Notes: generated by a model not told the origin, from the sequence alone. A DNA stretch of 20,513 nucleotides from CAYMRB01 sp964392615 (GCA_964392615.1 CAYMRB010000149.1:1-20513); one strand, 5' to 3'; positions 1 to 9,012 are shown, counted from the stretch's first letter. Numbers and translations are program-made.

Positions 1-168
1 GCCGGGGCGGCCGCGTGCCGCGATCCGATCGTCACCGAGATCACTCCCGCCGGGACCTTCTGGCCCGCCGAGGACTACCACCAGGACTACTACCGCCAGA
101 ATCGCGCCCAGCCGTACTGCCAGGCCGTTATCGCGCCGAAGCTCGGGAAGCTCGGCTTGCAGCAATAG
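1..168 (+). CDS. msrA: Peptide methionine sulfoxide reductase MsrA, C-terminal fragment
   Basis: The window opens inside a reading frame whose last 55 residues carry the MsrA C-terminal signature: ITPAGTFWPAEDYHQDYY followed by a YCxxVIxPKxxK tail, ending in TAG at 166-168. The family reduces methionine-S-sulfoxide in proteins and as free amino acid, using thioredoxin, and protects against oxidative damage in the cytoplasm. The catalytic GCFW cysteine motif is N-terminal and lies outside the window, so activity cannot be judged. The gene converges on yhaN, with 39 bases between the two stop codons and no obvious terminator hairpin there. The tail type, with YC near the end and no second C-terminal cysteine motif, is the common two-cysteine or short bacterial form. 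Family assignment is secure; completeness is unknown. Confidence 0.9.
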   Translation, partial: AGAAACRDPIVTEITPAGTFWPAEDYHQDYYRQNRAQPYCQAVIAPKLGKLGLQQ

Positions 169-207
169 CTCGCACGAACGTCTCTCGTCGGAGACCCCGC
201 GCAAGCC

Positions 208-3200
208 TCACCGAGAGTCGTTGTCGTCCGCTGCCGCCCTCGCCTCGCCCCAACGCTCCAGCTGCTCGAGCGGCAGAAAGCTCGGCTTCTGGACGACGTC
301 CCGCGACAGCACGCGCTGAGCCAGCGTGGCGAGATGCGCGTGATGCGTGAAGAGGAGGACCTGCGTACGCGCAGCGAGATCCCCGAGCACCTCGAGCGCC
401 GCCTGGGCGCGCGCGTCGTCGAAGTTCACCAGGATGTCGTCGACGACGAAGGGCATCGGGGGGTGCGAGTCGAGGTGATGCTCGAGACTCGCGAGCCGCA
501 ACGCGAGGTAGAGCTGATCGCGCGTCCCGTCGCTCAACCCCTCGACCCCGACGGTCTCGAGCGAGGAGACACCGCCCGGCCCCGGCGAGGAGCGCAGCGC
601 CTCGACGACCGCGGCGCCCCCGTCCGTCGTCGCGGGCTGCAGCCGCGTGTACTTGCCGCACGTCAGTCGGCCGAAGAGGTCGCTGGCACGACTCAGAATC
701 GGCGCCTGGTTCTCGCGGCGATAGCGGTCGATCTCTCGCTCGAGAATTCCGGCCGCCAGTCGCAACCGGATCCAACGCTCCGCGCCGTCGCGGATCTCCG
801 CCAACGCGAACTGAGCGTCGACCGCGGCCGACTCGGCCGCAGCATCGCTACCGTCGGCGCGGTTCAGGTCGCTCTCGAGCCGGCCCAGCTCCTGCTCCGC
901 CCGCGAGCGTTCCTCTTCGAGTCTGTCGGTTTCGGCCGCAATCTCCGCGACTTGTCGATCGAGCTCGTCGCGATCCACACCCTTCAACCGGTCGAGAAAC
1001 GCATCGAGGGGCTCACCCGCCGCGTCCTCGACGAGGCGCTCCTCTCGCCGCGCGATGTCCTCGCGCAGCTTGCTGGCCTCGACCCAGAGCGTCTCGACCT
1101 TCGGGAGGTCCGCCGGGTCGTCGCAGCCCGCTTCCTCGCACAGCCGCTCGAGGCGCCGTCGCGACGTCTCGGCTCTCTCCTTCGCCGCCGCGAGCTCGCG
1201 CCGTACCTCGTCGAGTCGATCGCGCTTCGAGTCGCGCCGCGCAGCGTTCTTCTGCGCCTCCCTCGACATGCCGTGGAGCTTGCGAACGGCGGCGGACGGC
1301 GTCGAGTCCGCGAGCTCCGGGCAGGCGCTCTCGACGACGCGGGTCACGTCCTCGCGAAACACGTCCGCCTCCTCCGTGACCCGCGCGGCGCGGTCGCGAC
1401 GGTCCTCGACGTCGTCGGCCGCCTTCCACAGGCCATCGATCCGCTCGAAGAGCTCGCGAGTTTCGTCCTGCGTCGCATCCGCGCGCAGGCCGATCGCGGA
1501 CGCCTCATCGTGCCAGCTCGCCCGCGCCGCCTCGGCCCGGGTCGCGACGCTCTCCAGGTCGCGCTCGCGTGCGACGAGCTCGGCGCGCCGATCCCGCGCG
1601 CGCCCCCCGAGCACCTCGAGGTCCCGCCGCCTTTCGCGCAGGTCCTCAGCTCGCTTCCGCGCTAGCGCGATGAGCCCTCGCAAGCTGGCCACGCTGTCCG
1701 CATCGATGTCGGGCTCGAGAGCGGCGAGCTGCCGAGTTACGTCGCCGCGCGAGGCTTCGACACGCTTCTCGAGCTCGCTCTCGCTCGCCCGCAAAGTGCG
1801 CACGGCCTCTGCCGCGGCGACGAGGTCGGCGCGCGATCGCAGCCAGCCGGCCATCTCGCGCGGCGAGCTCGGATCGTCGCAGACTCCGCCCCACGCCGCG
1901 CGCCAATCCGCGAGCGTCGCCTCACGCGCCGCCTCCGTTGCGCCGAGCTTCTCGCGCAGAGTTTCGAGCCGCCGCCGTGCGGCCTCGACGTGCGCTTCGA
2001 GCCCGGCGTGCTTCGCGACGCGGTCCGCCTCGCGCCGCAATCGATCGGCGACGTCGTCGGCCTCGCTGACGGACTCGACGTAGGCCGCCTCGAGAGGCAG
2101 CCCCGCGCAGAACGCGTCGCGCTCGTCAGCGTCGGCGTCGCCCTCGAGCCAGTCGTCCCGCACGAGATTCCACCCGGCCTCCCGGCGCTCACGCGCGGCG
2201 GCGAGGTCCTCCTCGGACGGCACCGCCCCACCGCGCTCGAGCGCGGTGAGCTCCGCCGCGGACTGCTCGCACCTGTCGCGCTCCGCGTCGGCGTCGCGCT
2301 CGAGTGCCGCGTGACGCGCATCCAGCGCGGTGAGATCCGCCTCGAATCGCTCGACCGTCTCGCTCGACGGCACACGCGCAGCTTCGAGATCGGCGAAGCT
2401 CCCCGTGAAGTGCGCCAGCGCGGCGAGGTCGACGGCGACCTGCTCGTCGAGCGCCGTTCGTTGCGCCCGCACGTCGGCGAGGCGCTCCTGTGAGTCTCCT
2501 CCCGACAGCGACTCCAGCACCGCGACGAGATCGCCCGGATCGGGAACGACATCGATCGCCGCGAGTTCGGCCTCGATCGCCTCGAGGTCGATCCGCTGAC
2601 GTTCGACGTCTGCCTCGATCGCCGCCTGCTCATCCTGCAGCCGCTCGCACTCCCGCGCTGAACGCAGAGCCGTCTTGCGACGCTCCGGCGCGATGCGCAA
2701 GGGCTCCATCTCGTCGGCACTCGGGACGACGCCGGGTCGCAGCTCCGCCAGAAGGTGCTCGACCCGAGCGCTGAGCGCGGCTTCCTCGCGCGACAGCCGC
2801 TCCGCTTCCGCACGGTCGTCCTCGTACTTCTTCACTCGGCTGTGCAGGTCTTCGATGACCGACACGTGCTCGACGAGCGCGTCCGGAATCTCGAGCTCGG
2901 CGAGGTACCGCTCGATCGACTCGATCTCCTCCGCATGCGCCCTTGCCGTCGCACGCGCGTCCCCGAGGCCCCGCTCCGCCTCGCGACGCTCGTCGCCGAA
3001 CTTCGCGTGCAGCTCCGGCACATCGCCGCACGCGGCCAGATCGGCCCGCCGCATGGCCAGCAACTCGGCACGCGGCAATGCGTCCAGGAGCCGCGCGGCC
3101 TGCTGCCGCGCCGCGGTTTGACGGGCGAGTCGCTCGCACACGTCACGCGCGGCCGACTCCGCCGCGTCGCGCTCCTCGCGCAGGCGCTGCCAGCTCTCGG

Positions 3201-3822
3201 ACGAAAGCGTCGTCGCTCGCAGGTCGGCCTGTGCCTGCTTGTAGCGCCCCATCGCCTCGTTGAACAGGCGCTTGCGAGCGCGCGGTGCGAAGAACTCCTC
3301 CATCTCTTCCTGCAGGCCGTCGAGCGTGCGCTGCAGCGTCGCGCTGCCGAGAGCCGCAGCCCACAGGAGGCGGCCGATCTCGCCCTCGCCGGCAAGGATC
3401 TCGCGTCCACCCCGGACGAGCTCGTCGTGATCGATTCCGAACAGACCGCTCCATAGATCGCGCGACAGCCCACATAGAAAGCCGTCGAGCACGCCGTCGT
3501 CGAGCACCTCCTCCGCCTGCGTCGCGGCGTGCAGCGTGTTCTTCCTGCCGCGACGGCGTAGGAACGCGAGCTCGCGGCCGTCCTCGTCGACGATGGCCGC
3601 CCCGACCCGAAGCTTGTCTCTCGCATGTCGGAAGTCGTCCGCATTCGCGGTGCGCTCCGACGGCCAGCCCCAGAGGAGATTGCGCAGCCCGCGCAACGCG
3701 GTCGACTTGCCGTGTTCGTTCGGGCCGTACACGATGTGGAGCCCGCGTTCGCCAGCCGATAGATCGAGGCCGACGCCGGCGAACGGCCCGAAGCGCGGAA
3801 AGTACAGCTCATGGATCCTCAC
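208..3822 (-). CDS. yhaN: YhaN-type SMC/Rad50-like AAA ATPase
   Basis: This is a 1204-residue ATPase of the SbcC/Rad50/YhaN class. Walker A (GPNEHGKST) is at residues 33-41. Long, charged, Glu/Arg-rich coiled-coil arms occupy about 170-1000. The C-terminal half-site has the signature LSDGTRDQL at about 1096, Walker B (PFVVDDILVNFDD) near 1123-1135, and the H-loop THH near 1158. No CxxC zinc hook is evident mid-arm, which fits YhaN rather than SbcC or Rad50. It is expected to work with the nuclease encoded directly upstream in DNA end processing or repair. The start is GTG, overlapping the yhaO stop as GTGA, so translation is probably coupled. The YhaN family and pairing are clear from sequence. 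The precise cellular role is inferred from relatives and is poorly defined in most bacteria. Confidence 0.9.
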   Translation of the reverse strand: MRIHELYFPRFGPFAGVGLDLSAGERGLHIVYGPNEHGKSTALRGLRNLLWGWPSERTANADDFRHARDKLRVGAAIVDEDGRELAFLRRRGRKNTLHAATQAEEVLDDGVLDGFLCGLSRDLWSGLFGIDHDELVRGGREILAGEGEIGRLLWAAALGSATLQRTLDGLQEEMEEFFAPRARKRLFNEAMGRYKQAQADLRATTLSSESWQRLREERDAAESAARDVCERLARQTAARQQAARLLDALPRAELLAMRRADLAACGDVPELHAKFGDERREAERGLGDARATARAHAEEIESIERYLAELEIPDALVEHVSVIEDLHSRVKKYEDDRAEAERLSREEAALSARVEHLLAELRPGVVPSADEMEPLRIAPERRKTALRSARECERLQDEQAAIEADVERQRIDLEAIEAELAAIDVVPDPGDLVAVLESLSGGDSQERLADVRAQRTALDEQVAVDLAALAHFTGSFADLEAARVPSSETVERFEADLTALDARHAALERDADAERDRCEQSAAELTALERGGAVPSEEDLAAARERREAGWNLVRDDWLEGDADADERDAFCAGLPLEAAYVESVSEADDVADRLRREADRVAKHAGLEAHVEAARRRLETLREKLGATEAAREATLADWRAAWGGVCDDPSSPREMAGWLRSRADLVAAAEAVRTLRASESELEKRVEASRGDVTRQLAALEPDIDADSVASLRGLIALARKRAEDLRERRRDLEVLGGRARDRRAELVARERDLESVATRAEAARASWHDEASAIGLRADATQDETRELFERIDGLWKAADDVEDRRDRAARVTEEADVFREDVTRVVESACPELADSTPSAAVRKLHGMSREAQKNAARRDSKRDRLDEVRRELAAAKERAETSRRRLERLCEEAGCDDPADLPKVETLWVEASKLREDIARREERLVEDAAGEPLDAFLDRLKGVDRDELDRQVAEIAAETDRLEEERSRAEQELGRLESDLNRADGSDAAAESAAVDAQFALAEIRDGAERWIRLRLAAGILEREIDRYRRENQAPILSRASDLFGRLTCGKYTRLQPATTDGGAAVVEALRSSPGPGGVSSLETVGVEGLSDGTRDQLYLALRLASLEHHLDSHPPMPFVVDDILVNFDDARAQAALEVLGDLAARTQVLLFTHHAHLATLAQRVLSRDVVQKPSFLPLEQLERWGEARAAADDNDSR

Positions 3823-5090
3823 GGCGTGTCCTCGGTGCGGATCAGCCGTGGCAGGAGCAGCTCGTGGACATCATCGAGCACGGCGCGCAACGCGTCGGGC
3901 CGATCGACCTCGAGACGATCCGCGCCCTCGGCGAGCTCGGTCGGCAGCTTCTGGACCAAATCGGCCAGCGCGCTCGTCGCGAGCTCGACCAGCGCGTCGT
4001 CGTCGGCGCGCAGCGTCTCGATGCCGCGCAGCAGCCCCCCGATCGCCGCATGGACTTCGGTGGACTCGCGTTGCTCGCGGATGGTCGACGTGTCGATCCG
4101 GACCTTCTCGACCCAGGCCCGCTCCGCGCTGATCTCCGTCGCGCGTCCGCGAATCTCGCCCGTCCAGCGGCGCGGCTCGGCGACGAACGCATCGTGCGCG
4201 GCGCAGGCGCCGTGAATCCGCACGCGTGTGGCGAGCTGTCGGCCCTCGGCGCGATCGAGCTCGCGAGTCAACGCTCTCTCGAATCGCTCCAGGACCGCGT
4301 CAGGGCTCTCCGCGTCCCGCGCGTCGACCTCGCAGAGCGCCCAGCGCCAGACGTCGGTCGAGTGGTGCTCGACCGAGCCGACCGCGCCGTTCTCGACCGA
4401 GACGAGCGTGCACCCCTTGGCGCCGGTCTCGCGGATGCTGCGCCCCTGGACGCAACCGCTGAAGACGATCCACGGCTCCTCGCAGAGGACTTCGCGCTGG
4501 TGGATGTGCCCGAGCGCCCAGTAGTCGTAGCCGCGACGCACGAGAGTCTCGACGCTCGTCGGCGCATAGGGTTCGTGGCCCTCACGCCCGTCCGCGCTCG
4601 TGTGCAGGAGGCCGATGTTGAACAGCCCCCTGTCCGCCTCCGGATACTGCGCCGCGAGATCCGTCGTGATCTCGCGGTGCGCGAAACCCTGGCCGTGAAC
4701 CGCGACGCCGAGGTCGTCGAGCACCTCCGTCGCCGGTCGATCGGTAGGAAAGACCCGAACGTTGTCGGGGAGCTCGAGCGCGCGCGAGATGCGGCTCGCC
4801 GCGTCGTGGTTGCCACTGACGATGAACGCGCGGATACCGGAGCGGCCAAGGCGCGCCATCTGCAGGCGAAAGAACAGGCCCGTGTTGTGGTCCTTCCAGT
4901 CGCCGTCGTACACGTCGCCGGCGATCAGGACGAACGCCACCTCCCGGTCGATCGCCAGCTGCACGAGATTCTCGAGCGCGTGGCGGGTGGCGCCGCGGAT
5001 CTCGTCGGCCGGCGCACCGTCGTAGCGCGACAGGCCGCGCAGCGGACTGTCGAGGTGCAGGTCCGCGCAGTGCAAGAAGCGAAAGCTCAT
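3819..5090 (-). CDS. yhaO: YhaO/SbcD-like DNA repair metallophosphoesterase
   Basis: This is a 423-residue calcineurin-fold phosphoesterase of the Mre11/SbcD/YhaO class. The five metal-binding motifs are visible in order: DLHLD (10-14), GDVYD (58-62), GNHD (93-96), LLHT (161-164) and GHIHQ (194-198). The residues after about 250 form the cap and an ATPase-binding tail. The family cleaves DNA ends with Mn2+ in complex with an SMC-like ATPase, here YhaN, whose GTG overlaps this stop codon by four bases. The start MSFRFLHCADLHLD is the natural family N-terminus. A GGAG sits about 12-13 bases upstream, which is rather far. A candidate promoter at 5193-5221 points to this gene. No damaged motif is seen. 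The distinction from SbcD rests on the partner lacking a zinc hook. Confidence 0.93.
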   Translation of the reverse strand: MSFRFLHCADLHLDSPLRGLSRYDGAPADEIRGATRHALENLVQLAIDREVAFVLIAGDVYDGDWKDHNTGLFFRLQMARLGRSGIRAFIVSGNHDAASRISRALELPDNVRVFPTDRPATEVLDDLGVAVHGQGFAHREITTDLAAQYPEADRGLFNIGLLHTSADGREGHEPYAPTSVETLVRRGYDYWALGHIHQREVLCEEPWIVFSGCVQGRSIRETGAKGCTLVSVENGAVGSVEHHSTDVWRWALCEVDARDAESPDAVLERFERALTRELDRAEGRQLATRVRIHGACAAHDAFVAEPRRWTGEIRGRATEISAERAWVEKVRIDTSTIREQRESTEVHAAIGGLLRGIETLRADDDALVELATSALADLVQKLPTELAEGADRLEVDRPDALRAVLDDVHELLLPRLIRTEDTP

Positions 5091-5192
5091 CGGCCGCGTG
5101 GCTCCGGTTCCCTACCCATCTCGGATTCGCTTCGCCTCCTTCTCGCGCGCGATCTCCTCCCTCGACAGGGCCATCAGGCCGCCGACCGGGGA

Positions 5193-5221
5193 ACCGTACT
5201 CCGGTCGCGAAAACGTGTCAA
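5193..5221 (-). promoter_or_regulatory. Candidate sigma70 promoter for yhaO-yhaN
   Basis: On the minus strand a perfect -35 hexamer TTGACA (5216-5221) is followed after 17 bases by TACGGT (5193-5198). The -10 keeps the first two and last consensus bases. Transcription would start near 5186, giving a leader of about 95 bases before yhaO. Found by eye; the -10 match is only moderate. Confidence 0.45.
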
Positions 5222-5238
5222 CGGCACGGGGCGACGCC

Positions 5239-5267
5239 GTGACGCCGCCGCTCGACGCCGCTACCAT
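5239..5267 (+). promoter_or_regulatory. Candidate promoter for the kinase-aminotransferase fusion gene
   Basis: GTGACG (5239-5244) and TACCAT (5262-5267) are separated by 17 bases; each matches four of six consensus positions. The predicted start near 5274 would leave a 30-35 base leader containing the ribosome binding site at 5294-5297. It lies back to back with the candidate yhaO promoter, making 5091-5306 a divergent control region. Confidence 0.3.
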
Positions 5268-5306
5268 GGCCCGGTACCGACCCGACCCGCAACGAGGTAT
5301 TCGACC

Positions 5307-7640
5307 ATGCCTATGGGTGATGGCGGCCGCGCGACCCGCCGCCCCGCATTCTGCGCCGACGATTCCATCGGACTGGCACGCCGGCATTTCGCGGTCGAGG
5401 CCGCGACGGCCGAGGAGCTGCCGAGCGACCGCGACCAGAACTTCCTGCTGACGACGGAAGCCGGCGAGCGATCCGTGCTGAAGCTCGCGAACGCTGCCGA
5501 GGACCGATGCGTACTCGAGCTGCAGAACGACGTGCTCGATGCGCTCGACGCCGCCGAGACGCCGTGCCCGCGAGTCCTGCGAGCCCCGACCGGTGATTCG
5601 ATCGTGCGCGTCGACGGCCCCGCGGGCGACGCCCACCTCGCGCGGCTCCTGTCGTGGGTCGACGGCACCCCCCTCGCGGAGCACGCTTCTCGCCCGGCCG
5701 CCCTCCTGCGCCGCGTCGGCGCGTTTCTCGGGCGCGTCGATCGCCGTCTCGAGCGGTTCGAGCATCCGGCCGCCGCACGCGAGTTCCACTGGGACCTCGC
5801 ACGAGCCGGCTCGGTCATTCGGAAGCACAGCGAGGAGATCGGCGACGCCGAGCGCCGCGGGATCGTCGCCGAGCACCGCGCGCTCTGGGACACGCACGTC
5901 GAACCGGCCTTGCCGGCGCTCCGGCGCAGCGTAATCCACAACGACGGCAACGATCACAACCTGATCGTGCGCGACGATGGCGAGATCGCGATCATCGACT
6001 TCGGCGACATCGTGTCGACCGCGACCGTATGCGAGCCGGCCATCGCCGGAGCCTACGCGATGCTCGACGCGGACGACCCGGTCGCAGCGCTTGCCGAGCT
6101 CGTCGGTGGCTACGACGCTGTCCTGCCGTTGACCGACCTCGAAATCGAGCTCGTCTACCCACTCGCGTGCCTGCGCCTCGCGACCAGCGTCACGATCGCG
6201 GCTTTCCAGCGCCGCCGCGAGCCGGGTCTCGAGTACCTGTCCGTGTCCGAAGAGCCGGCGTGGCGCACGCTTGCGGCGCTGCGAAGCGTGCCGCTGGACG
6301 GTGCGCGAGCGGCGTTGCGCGAAGCCTGCGGCCGTCCCGTCCGGGCGACGCGAGGCACGGACTCGATTCGGGAGTACCGCCGCGAACACCTCGGGTTCAA
6401 CCTCAGCACGTCGTACGGCGAGCCGCTCGAGATCGTCCGCGGCGCGGGCGCCTATCTCTACGACGCGGCGGGACGCGCCTACCTCGACATGGTGAACAAC
6501 GTGTGCCACGTCGGGCACTGCCACCCCCGCGTGGTTCGCGCCGGGCAGCGGCAGATGGAGACGCTGAATACGAACACGCGCTATCTGCACGACGGCATCG
6601 TCGAGTACTCCGAGCGCCTGCTGGCACACTTCCCCGCCCCGCTGTCGGTCGTGTTCTTCGTGTCGAGCGGCAGCGAAGCGAACGAGCTCGCGCTGCGCCT
6701 CGCCCGGACGCACACGGAACGCGAGGACGTCGTCGTCGTCGACGGGGCGTACCACGGCAACACGAGCCGCCTGGTCGACCTCAGCCCGTACAAGCACGAC
6801 GGCAAGGGCGGCCACGGAGCGCCACCGTGGGTCCACGCCGTCGCGATGCCGGACGGCTACCGCGGCCTGCACCGCGGGACCGGAGAGGAGACCGGACTCG
6901 CGTACGCGAAAGAGGTCGGCCGCGCGCCCCCGGTGCGTGACGGAACGGTTGCCGCCTTCCTCTGCGAGTCCCTCCTCGGATGCGGCGGCCAGATCGAGCC
7001 GCCCGCGGGATACCTGCGCGAGTCGTTCCGTCGCGTCCGGCAGGCCGGCGGCGTCTGCATCGCCGACGAGGTCCAGGTCGGATTCGGCCGGGTCGGCAGC
7101 CGCTTCTGGGGATTCGAGCTCCAGGACGTCGTTCCCGACATCGTCACCCTCGGCAAGCCGATGGGCAACGGACACCCGCTCGCAGCCGTCGTGACGACGC
7201 CGGAGATCGCCGCCTCGTTCGACAACGGCATGGAGTACTTCGCCACCTACGGCGGCAATCCGGTCTCGTGCGCCATCGGCACCGCGGTGCTCGACGTCAT
7301 CGAAGACGAGGACCTGCAGGACAACGCGCTACGGACCGGCGAGCACCTGATGGCGGCCGCCCGCGACCTCGCCGGCGACCACCCGCTCCTCGGCGAGGTC
7401 CGCGGGCGCGGCCTCTTCGTCGGCATCGAGCTCGTGCGAGACCACGAGACGTTGGAACCGGCCGCCGAAGAAGCGACCGCGATCGTCGAACGCCTGAAGG
7501 CCCGCGGCCTCCTGCTCAGCACGGACGGCCCGCTGCACAACGTGATCAAGATCAAGCCGCCGATCGTGTTCCGGAGAGCACACGCCGACCGCTTCGTCGC
7601 CGAGCTGGAGAGGGCTCTACGGAGCCTGAAACCCCGTTGA
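5307..7640 (+). CDS. APH-family kinase fused to class III PLP phospho-lyase/aminotransferase
   Basis: This 777-residue protein has two catalytic halves. Residues about 10-335 form an aminoglycoside-phosphotransferase-fold kinase: DRDQNFLL N-lobe (41-48), catalytic loop HNDGNDHN (211-218) and metal-binding DFGD (231-234). Residues about 355-777 form a class III PLP enzyme: SSGSEAN (453-459), DEV (587-589) and Schiff-base lysine in LGKPMGNGHP (K617). The NTNTRYLHDGIVEY and SPYKHDGK blocks resemble ethanolamine-phosphate and phosphohydroxylysine phospho-lyases more than true transaminases. Inference: the kinase phosphorylates a hydroxylated amine or amino acid, and the second domain eliminates phosphate and ammonia. 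The true substrate is unknown. ATG 5307 is chosen because GAGG at 5294-5297 is nine bases upstream and the family N-terminus begins there, although the frame stays open far upstream antisense to yhaO and yhaN. The peptidase-like middle domain found in some relatives is absent. Confidence 0.88.
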   Translation: MPMGDGGRATRRPAFCADDSIGLARRHFAVEAATAEELPSDRDQNFLLTTEAGERSVLKLANAAEDRCVLELQNDVLDALDAAETPCPRVLRAPTGDSIVRVDGPAGDAHLARLLSWVDGTPLAEHASRPAALLRRVGAFLGRVDRRLERFEHPAAAREFHWDLARAGSVIRKHSEEIGDAERRGIVAEHRALWDTHVEPALPALRRSVIHNDGNDHNLIVRDDGEIAIIDFGDIVSTATVCEPAIAGAYAMLDADDPVAALAELVGGYDAVLPLTDLEIELVYPLACLRLATSVTIAAFQRRREPGLEYLSVSEEPAWRTLAALRSVPLDGARAALREACGRPVRATRGTDSIREYRREHLGFNLSTSYGEPLEIVRGAGAYLYDAAGRAYLDMVNNVCHVGHCHPRVVRAGQRQMETLNTNTRYLHDGIVEYSERLLAHFPAPLSVVFFVSSGSEANELALRLARTHTEREDVVVVDGAYHGNTSRLVDLSPYKHDGKGGHGAPPWVHAVAMPDGYRGLHRGTGEETGLAYAKEVGRAPPVRDGTVAAFLCESLLGCGGQIEPPAGYLRESFRRVRQAGGVCIADEVQVGFGRVGSRFWGFELQDVVPDIVTLGKPMGNGHPLAAVVTTPEIAASFDNGMEYFATYGGNPVSCAIGTAVLDVIEDEDLQDNALRTGEHLMAAARDLAGDHPLLGEVRGRGLFVGIELVRDHETLEPAAEEATAIVERLKARGLLLSTDGPLHNVIKIKPPIVFRRAHADRFVAELERALRSLKPR

Positions 7641-7652
7641 CGGTTGCCCGCC

Positions 7653-7699
<47 letters not shown>

Positions 7700-7716
7700 A
7701 CGCCCGAAGCCGAAGA

Positions 7717-9003
7717 TCAGCGCGAGCCGATCCGCACGTAGCCGCGCTGTCGAGCGCCGGTGTAGATCTGACGGGGACGGCCGATCTTGAAGCCGTCGTC
7801 CTTGTGCATCTCGACCCAGTGCGCGATCCAGCCGGGCAGGCGGCCCATGGCGAACAACACCGTGAACATGTTCACCGGAATGCCGAGGGCCTGGTAAATC
7901 ACGCCGGAGTAGAAGTCGACGTTCGGATACAGACTTCGGGACAGGAAGTAGTCGTCCGAGACGGCGATCTCCTCGAGACGCGCCGCGATGTCCAGCAACG
8001 GGCTATGGATCTCGAGCTTCCCGAGCACGTCGTGACAGACCTGCTTGAGGATCTTGGCCCGTGGATCATAGTTCTTGTAGACGCGGTGGCCGAAGCCCAT
8101 CAGACGGGCGTCGGGATCGCCGGACTTCGCGCGCTCGACGAACCGCTCCGCGCTGCCGTCGCCGTCCGCGATCGCCTGGAGCATGCGGATGACCTGCTCG
8201 TTGGCCCCGCCGTGACGGGAGCCCCAGAGCGCGCCGATGCCGGCGGAGATCGAGGCGAACAGGTTCGACAGCGAGCTGCCGACGAGCCGCACCGTGCTCG
8301 TCGAACAGTTCTGCTCGTGGTCGGCGTGCAGCAGCAGGAGAAGATCGACCGCTCGCGCGACGACGGGATCCGGCTCGTAGTCCGAGCACGGCACGGAGAA
8401 CATCATGCGAAGGAAGTTGCTCGAGTAGTCGAGCGAATTGTCGGGGTAGGTGAACGGCTGGCCGATCGAGTGCTTGTACGAATACGCCGCGATCGTGGGC
8501 AGCTTCGCCATCAGCCGGATGATCGCGTCTCTTTCCGCACCCGGCGTCCCCGGCGTGTGGAACTCCGGGTAGAAGGCCGACAGAGCGCCGACGACCGCCG
8601 AGCACACGGCCATCGGGTGGGCGTTGCGCGGGAAGCCCCCGTAGAACCGCTTGACGGTCTCGTGGAGCATCGTGTGCACCCGCACATCGTTGACGAAATC
8701 GTCGAGCTCGCCCCGGGTCGGCAGCTCACCCCAGATCAGCAGGTGCGCGGTCTCCAGGAACGATCCGCGCTTGGCGAGCTCCTCGATGGGATAGCCGCGA
8801 TAGCGCAGAATGCCCTTCTCGCCTTGGATGAAGGTGATCCCGCTCTCGCAGGAGCCCGTGTTGCCGTAGCCCGGATCGAGCGTGACGAGGCCCGTGCGCG
8901 AGCGCAAGGACGTGAGATCGATCCCCCGCTCGCCTTCCGAGCCCTCGACAATCGGAAACTCCTCTTCGCGTCCATCAAACTTCAGAGTCGCATTGTCTGT
9001 CAC
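7717..9003 (-). CDS. gltA: Citrate synthase, type II (GltA-like)
   Basis: This protein condenses oxaloacetate and acetyl-CoA to citrate, the entry step of the TCA cycle. It has 428 residues, normal for the family. The catalytic triad is clear: H264 (in GSRHGGAN), H306 (GFGHRVY) and D363 (PNVDFYSG), almost the same numbers as in E. coli GltA. C206 in the PCSDYEPDP block matches the cysteine linked to NADH inhibition in Gram-negative hexameric enzymes. I chose the GTG at 9003 because GAGG (9013-9016) lies nine bases upstream. The longer TTG start at 9021 adds only MARPKT and has no visible Shine-Dalgarno sequence. The gene is transcribed towards the poly-G tract. Its upstream region abuts the low-quality N gap, so a promoter cannot be assigned reliably. 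Confidence 0.95.
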   Translation of the reverse strand: MTDNATLKFDGREEEFPIVEGSEGERGIDLTSLRSRTGLVTLDPGYGNTGSCESGITFIQGEKGILRYRGYPIEELAKRGSFLETAHLLIWGELPTRGELDDFVNDVRVHTMLHETVKRFYGGFPRNAHPMAVCSAVVGALSAFYPEFHTPGTPGAERDAIIRLMAKLPTIAAYSYKHSIGQPFTYPDNSLDYSSNFLRMMFSVPCSDYEPDPVVARAVDLLLLLHADHEQNCSTSTVRLVGSSLSNLFASISAGIGALWGSRHGGANEQVIRMLQAIADGDGSAERFVERAKSGDPDARLMGFGHRVYKNYDPRAKILKQVCHDVLGKLEIHSPLLDIAARLEEIAVSDDYFLSRSLYPNVDFYSGVIYQALGIPVNMFTVLFAMGRLPGWIAHWVEMHKDDGFKIGRPRQIYTGARQRGYVRIGSR

Positions 9004-9012
9004 GGTTTTCGG

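Noticed and set aside
1055..2083. Ser/Arg-rich 342-codon plus-strand frame
   Set aside because: It lies opposite the coiled-coil part of yhaN; the low-complexity Ser/Arg sequence is what a GC-rich coiled-coil gene gives in this frame.
208..5090. Phage-defence or SbcCD-type nuclease island
   Set aside because: The pair is an ordinary YhaO/YhaN operon; no toxin, integrase or other defence gene is next to it in this window.
3285..5306. Long open plus-strand extension upstream of the fusion gene (about 674 codons)
   Set aside because: It is antisense to yhaN and yhaO, Arg-rich, and shows no family similarity. High GC leaves such frames open. Real similarity starts at ATG 5307.
5112..7175. 687-codon minus-strand frame across the fusion gene
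   Set aside because: It is a mirror of the real plus-strand gene; its Arg/Val/Asp-rich composition and lack of motifs mark it as a GC shadow.
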